From Thiogranum sp. (GTDB taxonomy: Bacteria > Pseudomonadota > Gammaproteobacteria > DSM-19610): DNA of 57,125 nucleotides. The translations under genes and the position numbers were made by a program. Location: contig JASBSN010000040.1 of the NCBI GenBank assembly GCA_030148915.1, positions 1 through 57,125 on the forward strand, given 5' to 3'. Shown one piece after another: positions 15,694-24,323 of the stretch; the stretch's first letter is position 1; each line of letters opens with the position of its first letter. The notes under the pieces are model-generated. The model searched no databases. It saw only the letters and a program-made list of their open reading frames with translations, and was not told the DNA's origin.

Positions 15694-18399
15694 TTATACT
15701 TTCTCGATCCGGCAGGCGAGCTTTTTGAAGTCCACCTGACCGGAGACCAGATCCCACACCCGGCTGGAGGTCGAATTGACCAGCCACTTGTTCTTGCGCG
15801 GGTCGGCGCTGTCGGCCACCGACAGGTTCCACGGGCTGAACAGGTAGCCGCGCGGCACGCTGTTGCGCGCCGGCTTCACCAGGCTGTTGGTGCCGACCTG
15901 GGCGCGCGCCTCGAAGTGCCCGCGACGCGTCACCAGCCGCACCTTGTCGCCGTCCTCGATGCCCAGGTCTTTGGCATCCTCCGGGTGCATCTCCACATAC
16001 ATCTCCGGCACCAGCCGCCGGGTGGTCGGACTGCGGTTGGACTTGGCGGTGTGGAAGTGTTCGTAGACCACGCCCAGACCCAGCCAGTAGGGGTATTTGC
16101 CCGCGGGCACCTTCGACCAGGGTTTAGCGCGGTGCTCGGCGTCCGGCAGGTCCGGTGTCAGACCCTTGTCGCGCGCCTCTTCAAGCAGGGCCAGGTTGTC
16201 GATAGTGTAGACACCGGGCTTGGCGCCGAACTCCATGAGCTTGGCGGTGACGGCTTTGCGGTCGTTGTAGTCCTGTCGGCATAGTTTGAAGTGCACCTTG
16301 CCGTCTTTGGTGCGGAAATAGCCGTAAGGCCGGTTGGGCCAGTCGCCTTCTTGCAGCATGTAGCGGCGTTTGGTGCCGCCCTCTTTGGCGATCGCATAGG
16401 TCGGGGCGGGCCACTGGATGCCGCGCAGCTTTATCAGTTGCTGGTAAGGCGACAGCTTGTCGATTTTTTCCACTTCGAGAATGCCGCTCAGGTCGGTGTC
16501 GGAGCCCTTGGAAGCCTTGACCACGTCGCGGAAGATTTCTTCGGCGTCGTAAAAACCGTCTTTGTTGCGTTCATAGGGCAACGCTTTTTTCATGTCCAGA
16601 CCGAGCAGGGTGCCGATTTCCTTGGCCTTGTCGATAACCATGTCCATGTCGGGGCGGCAGCCTGGCGGGGGTTCGGCGGCTTTTTGCACGATGTTGATAC
16701 GCCGCTCCGAACTGATATAGACGCCATCGACTTCTCCCCAGGTGGCGGCCGGGAATATGACATCGGCATACAGATTGTTCGGCGCATGCCGGTAGATCTC
16801 CTGCACCACATTGAAGGTTTTGCTGATCGCCGGTCGCACCAGATTCTGCTGATCGGGCAGGTCGATGTGCGTGGCGTAGACGAAGAACATGGCTTTCACC
16901 TCGTCTTTAAGCGCGCGTTCCATCATGCCGACCGCCATGCCCGGGTTCTTGGAGTTCATGGCGTTGACTAAATTCTGTTCGGGGATGCCCCAGGCAGCGG
17001 CAATGTGTTTGCGGTGCGCGGCGTTTTTCAATGGTTGGTTGAACGGCAACCGGCCGGTGAGTCCGCCGGTGAAGCGCTCGCCCATGGCGTTGGGCTGACC
17101 GGTCATGGAGAAGGGGCCGCAGCCGGGTTTGGCCAGGTTGCCGGTGAGGGTCAGCAGGTTGATGATGGAAATGACGTTGTGCTGGCCGTGAATGTGCTGG
17201 TTGTAGCCGATACCCCACATGATAATGACGCCGCCATAACCCCCGCCTCCCGGCACGCCGACTTTTTCGCCCGCCTGTTTGCCGCCCGAGCGCGCCAGCC
17301 GTTTGCGGGTGGCCTCGGCGAACATAGTGGCCACGTTGCGGATCAGTGCCGGCGTGACCTCCTCGTTGCCCATGCGGTCCTGCACCTGTTCGGGGCTGTA
17401 GTCGGCGAGCACGCCGTCGACGTAGTCCTTCCAGTTGACGGTATGTGCTTTCATGAATTCCCAGTCGATGACGTCGTCGTGTTCCTTGAGCAGCACGTGC
17501 GCGATGGCGTTGAGGAAACTGATGTCACCGTTCAACACCGGCGCGTGTATCGAGTTGTCCGGGTTGATGTCGGCATAACCCTTGGCGGTCCCGGTATAAC
17601 GCGGGTCGACCACCACGGTAGGGATGTCGGTTTTCTTTTTATAGTCGGCTGCGCGCCAGAATATGATCGGGTGTGACTCCCGTGCGTTATGCCCGAAGTG
17701 CATGATCATGTCGCACATTTCGATATCTTCGTAGGCCAGCGGCGGGGTGTCCGAGCCCAGTGTCTTGAAATAACCGGTGACCGCCGAGGTCATGCACATG
17801 CGCGCGTTGGCCTCGATAGTGTTCGAGCCCAGCACACCTTTCATGAACAGGTTTTCCAGGTACTGGCCTTCCATGGTTAGCTGGCCGGAGCCGTACAGGG
17901 CGATCGAATTGCCACCGTATTTTTTTGCCAGGTGGGCGACCTTGTGGGCCACCATGTCGGAGGCGGCCTCATAAGGAACGCGTACAAAGTGTTTTTCCTC
18001 GAATGAGCCTTTGGTGTTGCTGACATAGTCGAGGTCGCCGTGGCCCGGTTTGTTCCACTCGTCCCAGACGTCCTTGCGCACATAGGAGTCACCTTCCATG
18101 CGGTCGACATAAATCGGTTCTGCGGCGGTCAGCCCCTTGATGCACTGCAGTCCATAGTTGGTGGGGTGGTCCTTGTCGGGCCGCATGGAGACGATTTTAC
18201 CGTTCTCCACCTGGATAATGGTGCCGCACCCGACCCCGCAGTAAGGGCACTGGGCGAGCGCCGTTTTGCGGTTGGCTGCGGCCGGTTCGCCCGGAGCGGC
18301 TTCGAGTTCGGGATTGGCGCCGACCATGAGGCTGCCCGCGCCGGTGATAAAAGCACTGCTTTTGAGGAAATCGCGGCGGTTCATTTTAAAGCGTTGCAT
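15694..18399 (-). CDS. napA: NapA-like periplasmic molybdopterin oxidoreductase
   Basis: A 901-aa DMSO-reductase-superfamily enzyme, probably reducing nitrate in the periplasm. A Tat signal (RRDFLKSSAFITGAGSLM) is followed by the [4Fe-4S] motif CPYCGVGCG with a fourth cysteine in LQCIKG (residues 51, 54, 58, 86), and by the expected Mo-ligand cysteine at about residue 202 in NARMCMTSAVTGY. The C-terminal cofactor domain has YEHFHTAKSNRSPTTRRLVPEM-type NapA motifs. It is longer than usual NapA (about 830 aa) and reads GHNARESHPI where NapA has GSNMAEMHPI, so another oxyanion substrate is possible. Start ATG at 18399 follows GGGAGA; an ATG 15 bp later is an alternative. No napB or napD is adjacent. 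Confidence 0.82.
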   Translation of the reverse strand: MQRFKMNRRDFLKSSAFITGAGSLMVGANPELEAAPGEPAAANRKTALAQCPYCGVGCGTIIQVENGKIVSMRPDKDHPTNYGLQCIKGLTAAEPIYVDRMEGDSYVRKDVWDEWNKPGHGDLDYVSNTKGSFEEKHFVRVPYEAASDMVAHKVAHLAKKYGGNSIALYGSGQLTMEGQYLENLFMKGVLGSNTIEANARMCMTSAVTGYFKTLGSDTPPLAYEDIEMCDMIMHFGHNARESHPIIFWRAADYKKKTDIPTVVVDPRYTGTAKGYADINPDNSIHAPVLNGDISFLNAIAHVLLKEHDDVIDWEFMKAHTVNWKDYVDGVLADYSPEQVQDRMGNEEVTPALIRNVATMFAEATRKRLARSGGKQAGEKVGVPGGGGYGGVIIMWGIGYNQHIHGQHNVISIINLLTLTGNLAKPGCGPFSMTGQPNAMGERFTGGLTGRLPFNQPLKNAAHRKHIAAAWGIPEQNLVNAMNSKNPGMAVGMMERALKDEVKAMFFVYATHIDLPDQQNLVRPAISKTFNVVQEIYRHAPNNLYADVIFPAATWGEVDGVYISSERRINIVQKAAEPPPGCRPDMDMVIDKAKEIGTLLGLDMKKALPYERNKDGFYDAEEIFRDVVKASKGSDTDLSGILEVEKIDKLSPYQQLIKLRGIQWPAPTYAIAKEGGTKRRYMLQEGDWPNRPYGYFRTKDGKVHFKLCRQDYNDRKAVTAKLMEFGAKPGVYTIDNLALLEEARDKGLTPDLPDAEHRAKPWSKVPAGKYPYWLGLGVVYEHFHTAKSNRSPTTRRLVPEMYVEMHPEDAKDLGIEDGDKVRLVTRRGHFEARAQVGTNSLVKPARNSVPRGYLFSPWNLSVADSADPRKNKWLVNSTSSRVWDLVSGQVDFKKLACRIEKV

Positions 18400-18411
18400 G
18401 GACGTATCTCC

Positions 18412-19065
18412 CTATTGCTGAGTCGGCAGGGTGCGCAGGTAGGCGATGATGTCATCGATTTCCTGGTCGGACAGATTGGCCAGTCCGCTGGCACCCTGAA
18501 AGCCGAGCATGCGGGTGTTGGAGCGGCCTTGTTTGATCGTGGTGCGGATAAAGCCGTCCGAGGCCTTGCTCAGAAAGCCCGGTTTGCCGATGGCTGTACC
18601 GGTACCGCCCGCGGCGTAGCCGTCGCCGTTGGCGCCGTGGCACGTGGAGCAGATGTCATCGAACCACTGTTTGCCCAAGCGGGGGTCGCCGTGTGATTGG
18701 CGCTCGGCGTCTATTTTTTCGGCCTTGTTCCGCGGGTGGGGGTGGGAGCGCAAAAAGGCGATAATGGCGCGTACCTTTTCACGCCCCAGATGTGCAAACG
18801 GCGGCATGCCGGTGCCGGTACGCCCGTCGCGCACCGTTGCCATCAGAAACTTGTCGGAGGCGGTGCTCAGCAGCTCGGGATTGGACAGCGAAGGCGCGAA
18901 GCCGGGTTTGCCGATGGCATCGGCCTGGTGGCATACAGAGCAGTTCTGGTCGTAAAGCTGCTTACCTTGCTCTATCAGTGCGGTATCGTCGGCCCGGGTC
19001 GAGAGGGCGGTCAATAGCGCCCATGCCACAAAGATCGCTGAGAGATGGTTTTTGGTGGTCGACAT
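18412..19065 (-). CDS. Periplasmic dihaem cytochrome c (class I type)
   Basis: A 217-aa secreted cytochrome. Signal peptide at 1 to about 25, then two class I domains with haem motifs CSVCH (42-46) and CSTCH (139-143). Methionines that could be axial ligands are in GTGMPPFAHL and RMLGFQG. Its plan (two tandem monohaem domains) is unlike NapB, whose place in the electron chain it may take. A strong AGGAGG precedes the ATG. It lies between the NapC-like gene and the NapA-like gene, 12 bp from the latter. Confidence 0.88.
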   Translation of the reverse strand: MSTTKNHLSAIFVAWALLTALSTRADDTALIEQGKQLYDQNCSVCHQADAIGKPGFAPSLSNPELLSTASDKFLMATVRDGRTGTGMPPFAHLGREKVRAIIAFLRSHPHPRNKAEKIDAERQSHGDPRLGKQWFDDICSTCHGANGDGYAAGGTGTAIGKPGFLSKASDGFIRTTIKQGRSNTRMLGFQGASGLANLSDQEIDDIIAYLRTLPTQQ

Positions 19066-19172
19066 ATGCGCCTCCTATGGGGGAATACCGGCGACGAGCG
19101 CTATCCGGAATGGTAATTGTGGCAACGCGGCTCCAGGACGCGCGGCGGATGGGGTCCGGTCGGGCTGAGATT

Positions 19173-19826
19173 TCATTGCGCCCACCCATCGTTCTCGGCC
19201 GGGTGCGCGATACCGGTGTGGCAGCGGATACAAGGTACGTTCTGTTCTTTATAGCGCTTATGTTCCTGCTCAAGAAACGCTTCGGGCAGCTTGTGGGCAA
19301 TGCCTTTATGGCAATCGATGCAGCTCTGGCCGTTGCGTTGCGCGGCCGCATGTTGCTGCCGGCTGACCGCCAGCTGCAGGCCGGCGCGCATGGCGGTGAA
19401 GCTATGGCAATTGCGGCACTCACGGGAATCGGTGCGTTGCATGGTGCGCCATACTTTCTTTGCCAGAATCAGGCGTCTGGCCTCGAATTTTTCGCGGCTG
19501 TCGATCGAGCCGGCCAGTTTGTGGAACAGCTCGTTGGTGGCGCCGATTTTGCGCGTTACCATATGCGCCCAGTCCTTGGGAACGTGACAGTCGGGGCAGG
19601 TGGCACGCACCCCGCTCCGATTGCGGTAGTGGGCGGTTTGCCGGTATTCCGGATACACATTGTCTTTCATCTCATGGCAACTGATACAGAAAGCTTCGGT
19701 ATTGGTCGCTTCCAACAGCGTGTTAAAGCCTCCCCAGGTGACGACACCGGCTACAAAGAACAGTAAAAGAGCGAGGACTGGATACAGGACCAGGCGGGCA
19801 GAGAGTTTTCCAAACCAGTTCGGCAA
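19173..19826 (-). CDS. NapC/NirT-family cytochrome c with five haem motifs
   Basis: A 217-aa membrane-anchored multihaem cytochrome that should oxidise quinol and feed the periplasmic chain. One N-terminal helix (about 11-33) is followed by CxxCH motifs CISCH (47), CPDCH (77), CRNCH (137), CIDCH (169) and CIRCH (199). NapC normally has four; the fifth lies in a short C-terminal addition (residues about 190-217). The conserved TNTEAFCISCHEM start is kept. The start is TTG at 19826, following GGAAGCGGAAC; no ATG fits before the helix. First gene of the nine-gene operon, with an FNR-type promoter upstream. Confidence 0.87.
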   Translation of the reverse strand: MPNWFGKLSARLVLYPVLALLLFFVAGVVTWGGFNTLLEATNTEAFCISCHEMKDNVYPEYRQTAHYRNRSGVRATCPDCHVPKDWAHMVTRKIGATNELFHKLAGSIDSREKFEARRLILAKKVWRTMQRTDSRECRNCHSFTAMRAGLQLAVSRQQHAAAQRNGQSCIDCHKGIAHKLPEAFLEQEHKRYKEQNVPCIRCHTGIAHPAENDGWAQ

Positions 19827-19904
19827 TAGTTCCGCTTCCCGGGGGTGATATGATCTTTTGTTTTCATCCGGTCGCTCTATCGGTACGTCGCAACGGCACT
19901 ATAA

Positions 19905-19910
19905 AGTCTA
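19905..19910 (-). promoter_or_regulatory. Inferred -10 element of the respiratory operon
   Basis: TAGACT on the minus strand matches four of six bases of TATAAT. A start near 19898 would place the centre of the FNR box (19939.5) at -41.5, the class II activator position, leaving a leader of about 70 nt before the TTG. Confidence 0.5.
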
Positions 19911-19932
19911 AGCCGTCGACAACGGATTGTGC

Positions 19933-19946
19933 TTGACGTGGATCAA
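19933..19946. promoter_or_regulatory. FNR/Anr-type binding site
   Basis: TTGAC-GTGG-ATCAA differs at one base from the FNR consensus TTGAT-N4-ATCAA. It is the only such site noticed in the window and lies between the NapC-like gene (minus) and a plus-strand permease gene. Oxygen-sensing control of an anaerobic respiratory operon fits the gene content. Confidence 0.72.
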
Positions 19947-20009
19947 GCCTGAGCCCGGTAGTGGCCTTTTCGGCTTGCCCATCTCGCCGCCCGGCTGTTG
20001 GGCTGCCCG

Positions 20010-20036
20010 AAAATCCCCTTGGTTGCGGGGATTTTT
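20010..20036 (+). terminator. Intrinsic terminator-like hairpin between divergent promoters
   Basis: AAAATCCCC pairs with GGGGATTTT over an 8-nt loop, with a T-run on the plus strand. It sits upstream of the permease gene's -10 element, so it does not end any visible plus-strand gene. Sequence and flank (TCTCTGCA) resemble the fimV terminator at 10373-10402. Confidence 0.7.
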
Positions 20037-20058
20037 CTCTCTGCAGGCATGCCGGGGT

Positions 20059-20064
20059 TATAAT
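20059..20064 (+). promoter_or_regulatory. -10 element for the permease-truA unit
   Basis: An exact TATAAT 38 bp before the GTG start, followed by a GC-rich segment. No good -35 hexamer is seen 17 bp upstream (CTCTCT region), so strength is uncertain. Confidence 0.5.
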
Positions 20065-20101
20065 CGCGGCTCCTGATTAGTCGCCGGTCACAGGTTCACG
20101 C

Positions 20102-20767
20102 GTGGATTTTCCCGTAACACTCTTTCCCCCAGCCCTTTTCTGGGCGGCCAATATTGCCCTCCTGGGCGTATTTCTCGCCGCGCTCTGGCGCGCTCCGTTC
20201 GGGCGTCTGCGCATTCGCGCCTTCAGCCACGTATTTTCCGCCGCCTGTGTGGTGCTCCTGGTGCTGTGGAATACGCGCGTCGGCGTGTTGCCGGCGCTGA
20301 ATTTTCACCTGCTTGGGGTGACCGCGCTGACCCTGATGTTCGGCTGGGCGTTCGCGGTCTTTGGCGTGTTACTGGTCGCCATCGGCTCGCTGATCAACCA
20401 GCAGGGGGATTGGCTCAGTCTGGGCTTGAACACATTGGTCATGGGGGGTGTGCCGATACTCATCACCGAGACGCTGTTGCGCGTCGCGCAGCGCCGGTTG
20501 CCACATAATTTCTTTATTTATATCTACGTCAACGGGTTTCTCACCGCGGGCCTGTCCATCCTCGGCGCCAGCCTGCTCGGCGCCGCGCTGATGTGGCTGG
20601 CGGACGCCCATAGCGGCGAATGGCTGAGTTACCAATATTTGCCCTACCTGCCGTTGGTGCTTTTCTCGGAAGCGTTCGTCAACGGCACGATTATGACCGC
20701 GCTGGTCGCCGTGCGGCCAGGCTGGGTGGCCAGTTTCGATGACGAGCGGTATATCCACAATAAATAG
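20102..20767 (+). CDS. CbiM-like energy-coupling-factor membrane protein
   Basis: A 221-aa very hydrophobic protein with about six or seven membrane helices. Segments such as LNFHLLGVTALTLMFGWAFA, the HNFFIYIYVNGFLTAG loop and SEAFVNGTIMTALVAVRPGWVASFDDERYI are typical of the predicted permease family related to CbiM (ECF transporters). Its substrate is unknown, and no ATPase or T-component gene is next to it. It starts with GTG and ends 11 bp before truA, so the two are probably cotranscribed. No cobalamin riboswitch signature is seen upstream. Confidence 0.78.
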   Translation: MDFPVTLFPPALFWAANIALLGVFLAALWRAPFGRLRIRAFSHVFSAACVVLLVLWNTRVGVLPALNFHLLGVTALTLMFGWAFAVFGVLLVAIGSLINQQGDWLSLGLNTLVMGGVPILITETLLRVAQRRLPHNFFIYIYVNGFLTAGLSILGASLLGAALMWLADAHSGEWLSYQYLPYLPLVLFSEAFVNGTIMTALVAVRPGWVASFDDERYIHNK

Positions 20768-20778
20768 TCCCTCAATGT

Positions 20779-21558
20779 ATGCGTATTGCTTGCGCGGTTG
20801 AATATGATGGTGCGGTGTTTTGCGGCTGGCAACGCCAGCAGAACGCGCCCTCGGTGCAGGCCTGCGTGGAACAGGCGCTGGCCCGCGTCGCCGATCATCC
20901 GGTGACAGTCGGTTGCGCCGGGCGTACCGATACCGGCGTGCACGCCACCTGGCAGATTATCCATTTCGATACCGAGGCGCGGCGCAGCGAACGTTCCTGG
21001 TTATTGGGCGCCAATTCTCATCTGCCGCGCGAGGTGCGTATGGTGCGGGTCCAACAGGTGGACGAGACCTTTCACGCCCGTTTCTGCGCGCAGGCGCGCA
21101 GTTACCGCTATGTCATTCTCAACCGCGAGGTACCCAGTGCGCTGTTGCGCCGGCGCACCACCTGGGAGCGACGCCCGCTGGATGTGGCGCGCATGCAGCA
21201 GGCGGGCGCTTACTTGCTTGGAGAGCACGACTTCAGTTCCTTCCGTGCCGTGGCCTGTCAGGCAAAAAGTCCGGTGCGCACCGTGCAGCACCTGACGTTG
21301 AAGCGCAGCGACGAGTTGATCTACCTGGACGTTCGGGCCAACACCTTTTTGCACCACATGGTGCGTAATATCGCCGGTGCGCTGATCAGCGTCGGCTGTG
21401 GCGACCGGCCGGTCGAGTGGGTGGGCGAGGTGCTGGCCCACCGCGACCGGACCCGCGGCGGCGTCACGGCGCCCGCCGACGGGCTCTACCTGGTGGGCGT
21501 GAGGTATCCTGCGCAGTTCGGTATCGCGGCCGGCGGGAGGCTGCCGGTTTTCGGTTAA
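20779..21558 (+). CDS. truA: tRNA pseudouridine(38-40) synthase
   Basis: TruA (259 aa) isomerises uridines 38-40 in the anticodon arm of many tRNAs. It opens with RIACAVEYDGAVFCGWQRQ, has the catalytic aspartate in AGRTDTGVHA, and the conserved NTFLHHMVRNIAGALISVG and HRDRTRGGVTAPADGLYL motifs. ATG at 20779 is in frame with these; another ATG four bases earlier is out of frame. In related genomes truA directly follows fimV; here the respiratory block intervenes. Confidence 0.97.
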   Translation: MRIACAVEYDGAVFCGWQRQQNAPSVQACVEQALARVADHPVTVGCAGRTDTGVHATWQIIHFDTEARRSERSWLLGANSHLPREVRMVRVQQVDETFHARFCAQARSYRYVILNREVPSALLRRRTTWERRPLDVARMQQAGAYLLGEHDFSSFRAVACQAKSPVRTVQHLTLKRSDELIYLDVRANTFLHHMVRNIAGALISVGCGDRPVEWVGEVLAHRDRTRGGVTAPADGLYLVGVRYPAQFGIAAGGRLPVFG

Positions 21559-21642
21559 GCGGCCGTTTTGCCGTCCGATTTCCGAACCCGGGGGGATTTC
21601 TGCTAGGATAGGTTTTTTTGATTGGCGCGCGGTCAGGGGGCG

Positions 21643-22281
21643 ATGCGAACCCGGGTGAAAATCTGCGGCATAACCCGGCCCGAGGACGCGCAGGCGGCGG
21701 CCCGGGCCGGGGCCGATGCGATCGGCCTGGTGTTCTACGCCCCCAGCCCGCGCTACGTCGAGTTGGCCCAGGCCCGCGCAGTATGCCGGGCGCTACCCCC
21801 GTTTGTCAGCGTGGTCGGTTTGTTCGTCAACGCCGCCAGAGCCGAGATCGAAGCGGTGCTCGAAGCGCTGCCGGTGGATCTGTTGCAGTTTCACGGTAGC
21901 GAAACGCCCGAGGCATGCACCGGCTTTGGCCGGCCTTATATCAAGGCCATCGCCATGCGCGAGGGTGTCGATCCTCTGGCGAGTATGGCCGATCATTCAC
22001 AAGCCAGCGGTTTTTTGTTCGACGCCTGGCAACCGGTGCTTCACGGAGGCGGCGGGGTCACTTTTGATTGGGGGCGGCTGCCGGCCGGCAATGCCCGGGC
22101 GCTGGTCCTGGCCGGCGGTCTCACCGCGGACAACGTCCCGGCAGCCATCGAGCAGGTGCGGCCCTACGCCGTCGATGTCAGCAGTGGCGTCGAAATCCGC
22201 AAGGGCATAAAGTCCACAGCGAAGATAGAAGCATTTATGCAAGGAGTGAAACGTGGTGACGCAAACCGGGCACGCAGCTGA
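21643..22281 (+). CDS. trpF: Phosphoribosylanthranilate isomerase
   Basis: TrpF (212 aa) converts N-(5-phosphoribosyl)anthranilate to the ribulose form in tryptophan synthesis. A TIM barrel with the catalytic cysteine in [13 protein letters not shown] and aspartate in [15 protein letters not shown] and [11 protein letters not shown] are family segments. ATG at 21643, preceded by GGGGG, is chosen over an in-frame TTG at 21622. Its end overlaps trpB by 29 bp, indicating coupling. No trp attenuator or leader peptide is seen upstream. Confidence 0.96.
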   Translation: MRTRVKICGITRPEDAQAAARAGADAIGLVFYAPSPRYVELAQARAVCRALPPFVSVVGLFVNAARAEIEAVLEALPVDLLQFHGSETPEACTGFGRPYIKAIAMREGVDPLASMADHSQASGFLFDAWQPVLHGGGGVTFDWGRLPAGNARALVLAGGLTADNVPAAIEQVRPYAVDVSSGVEIRKGIKSTAKIEAFMQGVKRGDANRARS

Positions 22282-23485
22282 AGCGCTGAAGCTTCCCGAC
22301 ATGCCGGATGCCGGCGGACATTTCGGTGTCTATGGGGGGCGTTTTGTCGCAGAAACACTCATGGGCCCGCTGGAGGAGCTGCGCGAAGCCTATGAGCAGT
22401 ATGTGCGCGACGCGGATTTCCAGGCCGAACTGGACCGCGACCTGGCGCAATTCGTCGGCCGCCCGTCGCCGCTCTATCACGCCGAGCGCTGGAGCCGCGA
22501 GCTGGGTGGTGCGCAGATATATCTCAAACGCGAAGACCTCAACCATACCGGTTCGCATAAGATCAATAACACCGTCGGTCAGGCGATGCTGGCCAGGCGC
22601 ATGGGCAAGCGACGCATTATCGCTGAAACCGGCGCCGGTCAGCACGGCGTGGCCTCGGCCACGGTGGCGGCGCGTTATGGCATGGAATGCGTGGTCTATA
22701 TGGGCGCCGAGGATATCAAGCGCCAGACGATCAACGTTTACCGTATGCGTCTGTTGGGCGCGCAGGTGATCTCGGTCGAGTCCGGTTCCAAAACACTCAA
22801 AGACGCCCTCAACGAGGCCATGCGTGACTGGGTCACGAATGTCGATGAAACCTTCTATATCATCGGCACGGTCGCCGGCCCGCATCCCTACCCGGCGATG
22901 GTGCGTGACTTCCAGGCGGTGGTCGGGCGCGAAGCGCGGGCGCAGGTTCTCGCCCAGGCCGGACGCCTGCCCGATGCGCTGATCGCCTGCGTCGGCGGTG
23001 GTTCAAACGCCATTGGCCTGTTCCACCCGTTTTTGCGCGACGCGCAAGTCGCTCTGTACGGCGTCGAGGGGGGTGGCGAGGGGCTTGAGAGCGGGCGTCA
23101 CGCCGCGCCGCTGTGTGCCGGCAGCCCGGGCGTGCTGCACGGTAACCGCACCTACCTTATGGAAGACGAGGACGGACAGATTATCGAGACCCATTCGGTG
23201 TCCGCCGGGCTGGACTATCCGGGCGTCGGCCCGGAACACGCCTGGCTCAAGGACATTGGCCGCGCCAGCTATGTCGCGGCCAGCGACGCCGAAGCGCTGC
23301 AGGCGTTTCATGAGCTGACCCGCCTGGAGGGTATCATGCCGGCGCTGGAATCCAGTCATGCGCTGGCCTACGCGCGTAAGCTGGCGCCGACCATGGACCG
23401 GGAGCAGATTATTATCGTCAACCTTTCCGGTCGCGGCGACAAGGATATTCATACCGTGGCCGCCCTCGAGGGCCTCCACGTATGA
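22253..23485 (+). CDS. trpB: Tryptophan synthase, beta subunit
   Basis: TrpB (410 aa) condenses indole with serine using PLP. Visible: [16 protein letters not shown] near the N-terminus, the PLP lysine in [15 protein letters not shown], the [10 protein letters not shown] loop, the phosphate-binding GGGSNAIG and the C-terminal NLSGRGDKD. Start is GTG at 22253 after AAGGAG, overlapping trpF; the trpA start overlaps its stop (ATGA). Confidence 0.98.
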   Translation: MVTQTGHAAEALKLPDMPDAGGHFGVYGGRFVAETLMGPLEELREAYEQYVRDADFQAELDRDLAQFVGRPSPLYHAERWSRELGGAQIYLKREDLNHTGSHKINNTVGQAMLARRMGKRRIIAETGAGQHGVASATVAARYGMECVVYMGAEDIKRQTINVYRMRLLGAQVISVESGSKTLKDALNEAMRDWVTNVDETFYIIGTVAGPHPYPAMVRDFQAVVGREARAQVLAQAGRLPDALIACVGGGSNAIGLFHPFLRDAQVALYGVEGGGEGLESGRHAAPLCAGSPGVLHGNRTYLMEDEDGQIIETHSVSAGLDYPGVGPEHAWLKDIGRASYVAASDAEALQAFHELTRLEGIMPALESSHALAYARKLAPTMDREQIIIVNLSGRGDKDIHTVAALEGLHV

Positions 23486-24309
23486 GCCATATCGCCGCCC
23501 GTTTCGAAGCCCTGCGCAGTCGTCGGCGCGTCGCCCTGATCCCCTACATTACCGCCGGAGATCCCGAGCCCTCGGTGACCGTGCCGCTGATGCACGCGCT
23601 GGTCGCGGCCGGCGCCGATATCCTCGAACTGGGCGTGCCTTTTTCCGACCCCATGGCCGACGGCCCGACCATCCAGGCGGCCTGCGAACGCGCCTTGCGC
23701 CACCACACCGGTTTGCGCCATGTGCTGGAAATGGTTAGCCGTTTCCGCGAGCAAGACGAACAGACACCCGTGGTACTGATGGGGTATCTCAACCCGATCG
23801 AGGTCATGGGTTACCAGGCCTTTGCGGCCGCCGCACACCGCGCGGGTGTTGACGGCGTGTTGACGGTGGATTTGCCTCCGGAAGAGGGCCGTGACCTGGT
23901 TGGAGCGCTGAAGGAACATGGGTTGGATAGCATTTTCCTGGCGGCCTCGAACAGCAGCGAGCAACGCATACAACAGATGTCCGCCAGTGGTGGCGGCTTT
24001 TTATATTATGTGTCATTTAAAGGCATCACTGGCGCCAAGCAGCTGGATGTCGATGCCGTGCATGAGCAGCTGAAGCGGATCCGTCAGCATACCGACTTGC
24101 CGATGGGCGTGGGTTTCGGCATCCGGGACGCCGAAACCGCGGCGCAGATCGCCGCCTTTGCCGACGCGGTGATCGTGGGCAGCGTGCTGGTCGCGCGGAT
24201 CGCGCAATTGGCCGATGAACCTGAGCGCATCGTTGCCGAAGCACCGCGGCTGATCGCGCAGATGCGCAACGCGATGGACGCCAACGGTCCGCTGGCCGCG
24301 ACCAACTGA
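23482..24309 (+). CDS. trpA: Tryptophan synthase, alpha subunit
   Basis: TrpA (275 aa) cleaves indole-glycerol phosphate and channels indole to TrpB. A TIM barrel with catalytic residues in [19 protein letters not shown] (Glu and Asp), the loop [15 protein letters not shown] and the phosphate-binding [12 protein letters not shown] and VIVGSVLV. It overlaps trpB by 4 bp and is 14 bp from accD, so trpFBA-accD-folC are probably one unit. Confidence 0.98.
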   Translation: MSHIAARFEALRSRRRVALIPYITAGDPEPSVTVPLMHALVAAGADILELGVPFSDPMADGPTIQAACERALRHHTGLRHVLEMVSRFREQDEQTPVVLMGYLNPIEVMGYQAFAAAAHRAGVDGVLTVDLPPEEGRDLVGALKEHGLDSIFLAASNSSEQRIQQMSASGGGFLYYVSFKGITGAKQLDVDAVHEQLKRIRQHTDLPMGVGFGIRDAETAAQIAAFADAVIVGSVLVARIAQLADEPERIVAEAPRLIAQMRNAMDANGPLAATN

Positions 24310-24323
24310 ACAGGTAAAGTGTC

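Noticed and set aside
19850-20101. Cobalamin riboswitch upstream of the CbiM-like gene
   Set aside because: No B12-box or the usual stem arrangement is visible; the stem found is a simple terminator-type hairpin.
20101-20308. Minus-strand 70-aa frame within the permease gene
   Set aside because: It lies antisense to a gene with clear membrane helices and has no motif or ribosome site.
21559-21642. trp leader peptide or attenuator
   Set aside because: No short frame with tandem Trp codons before trpF and no competing stems seen.
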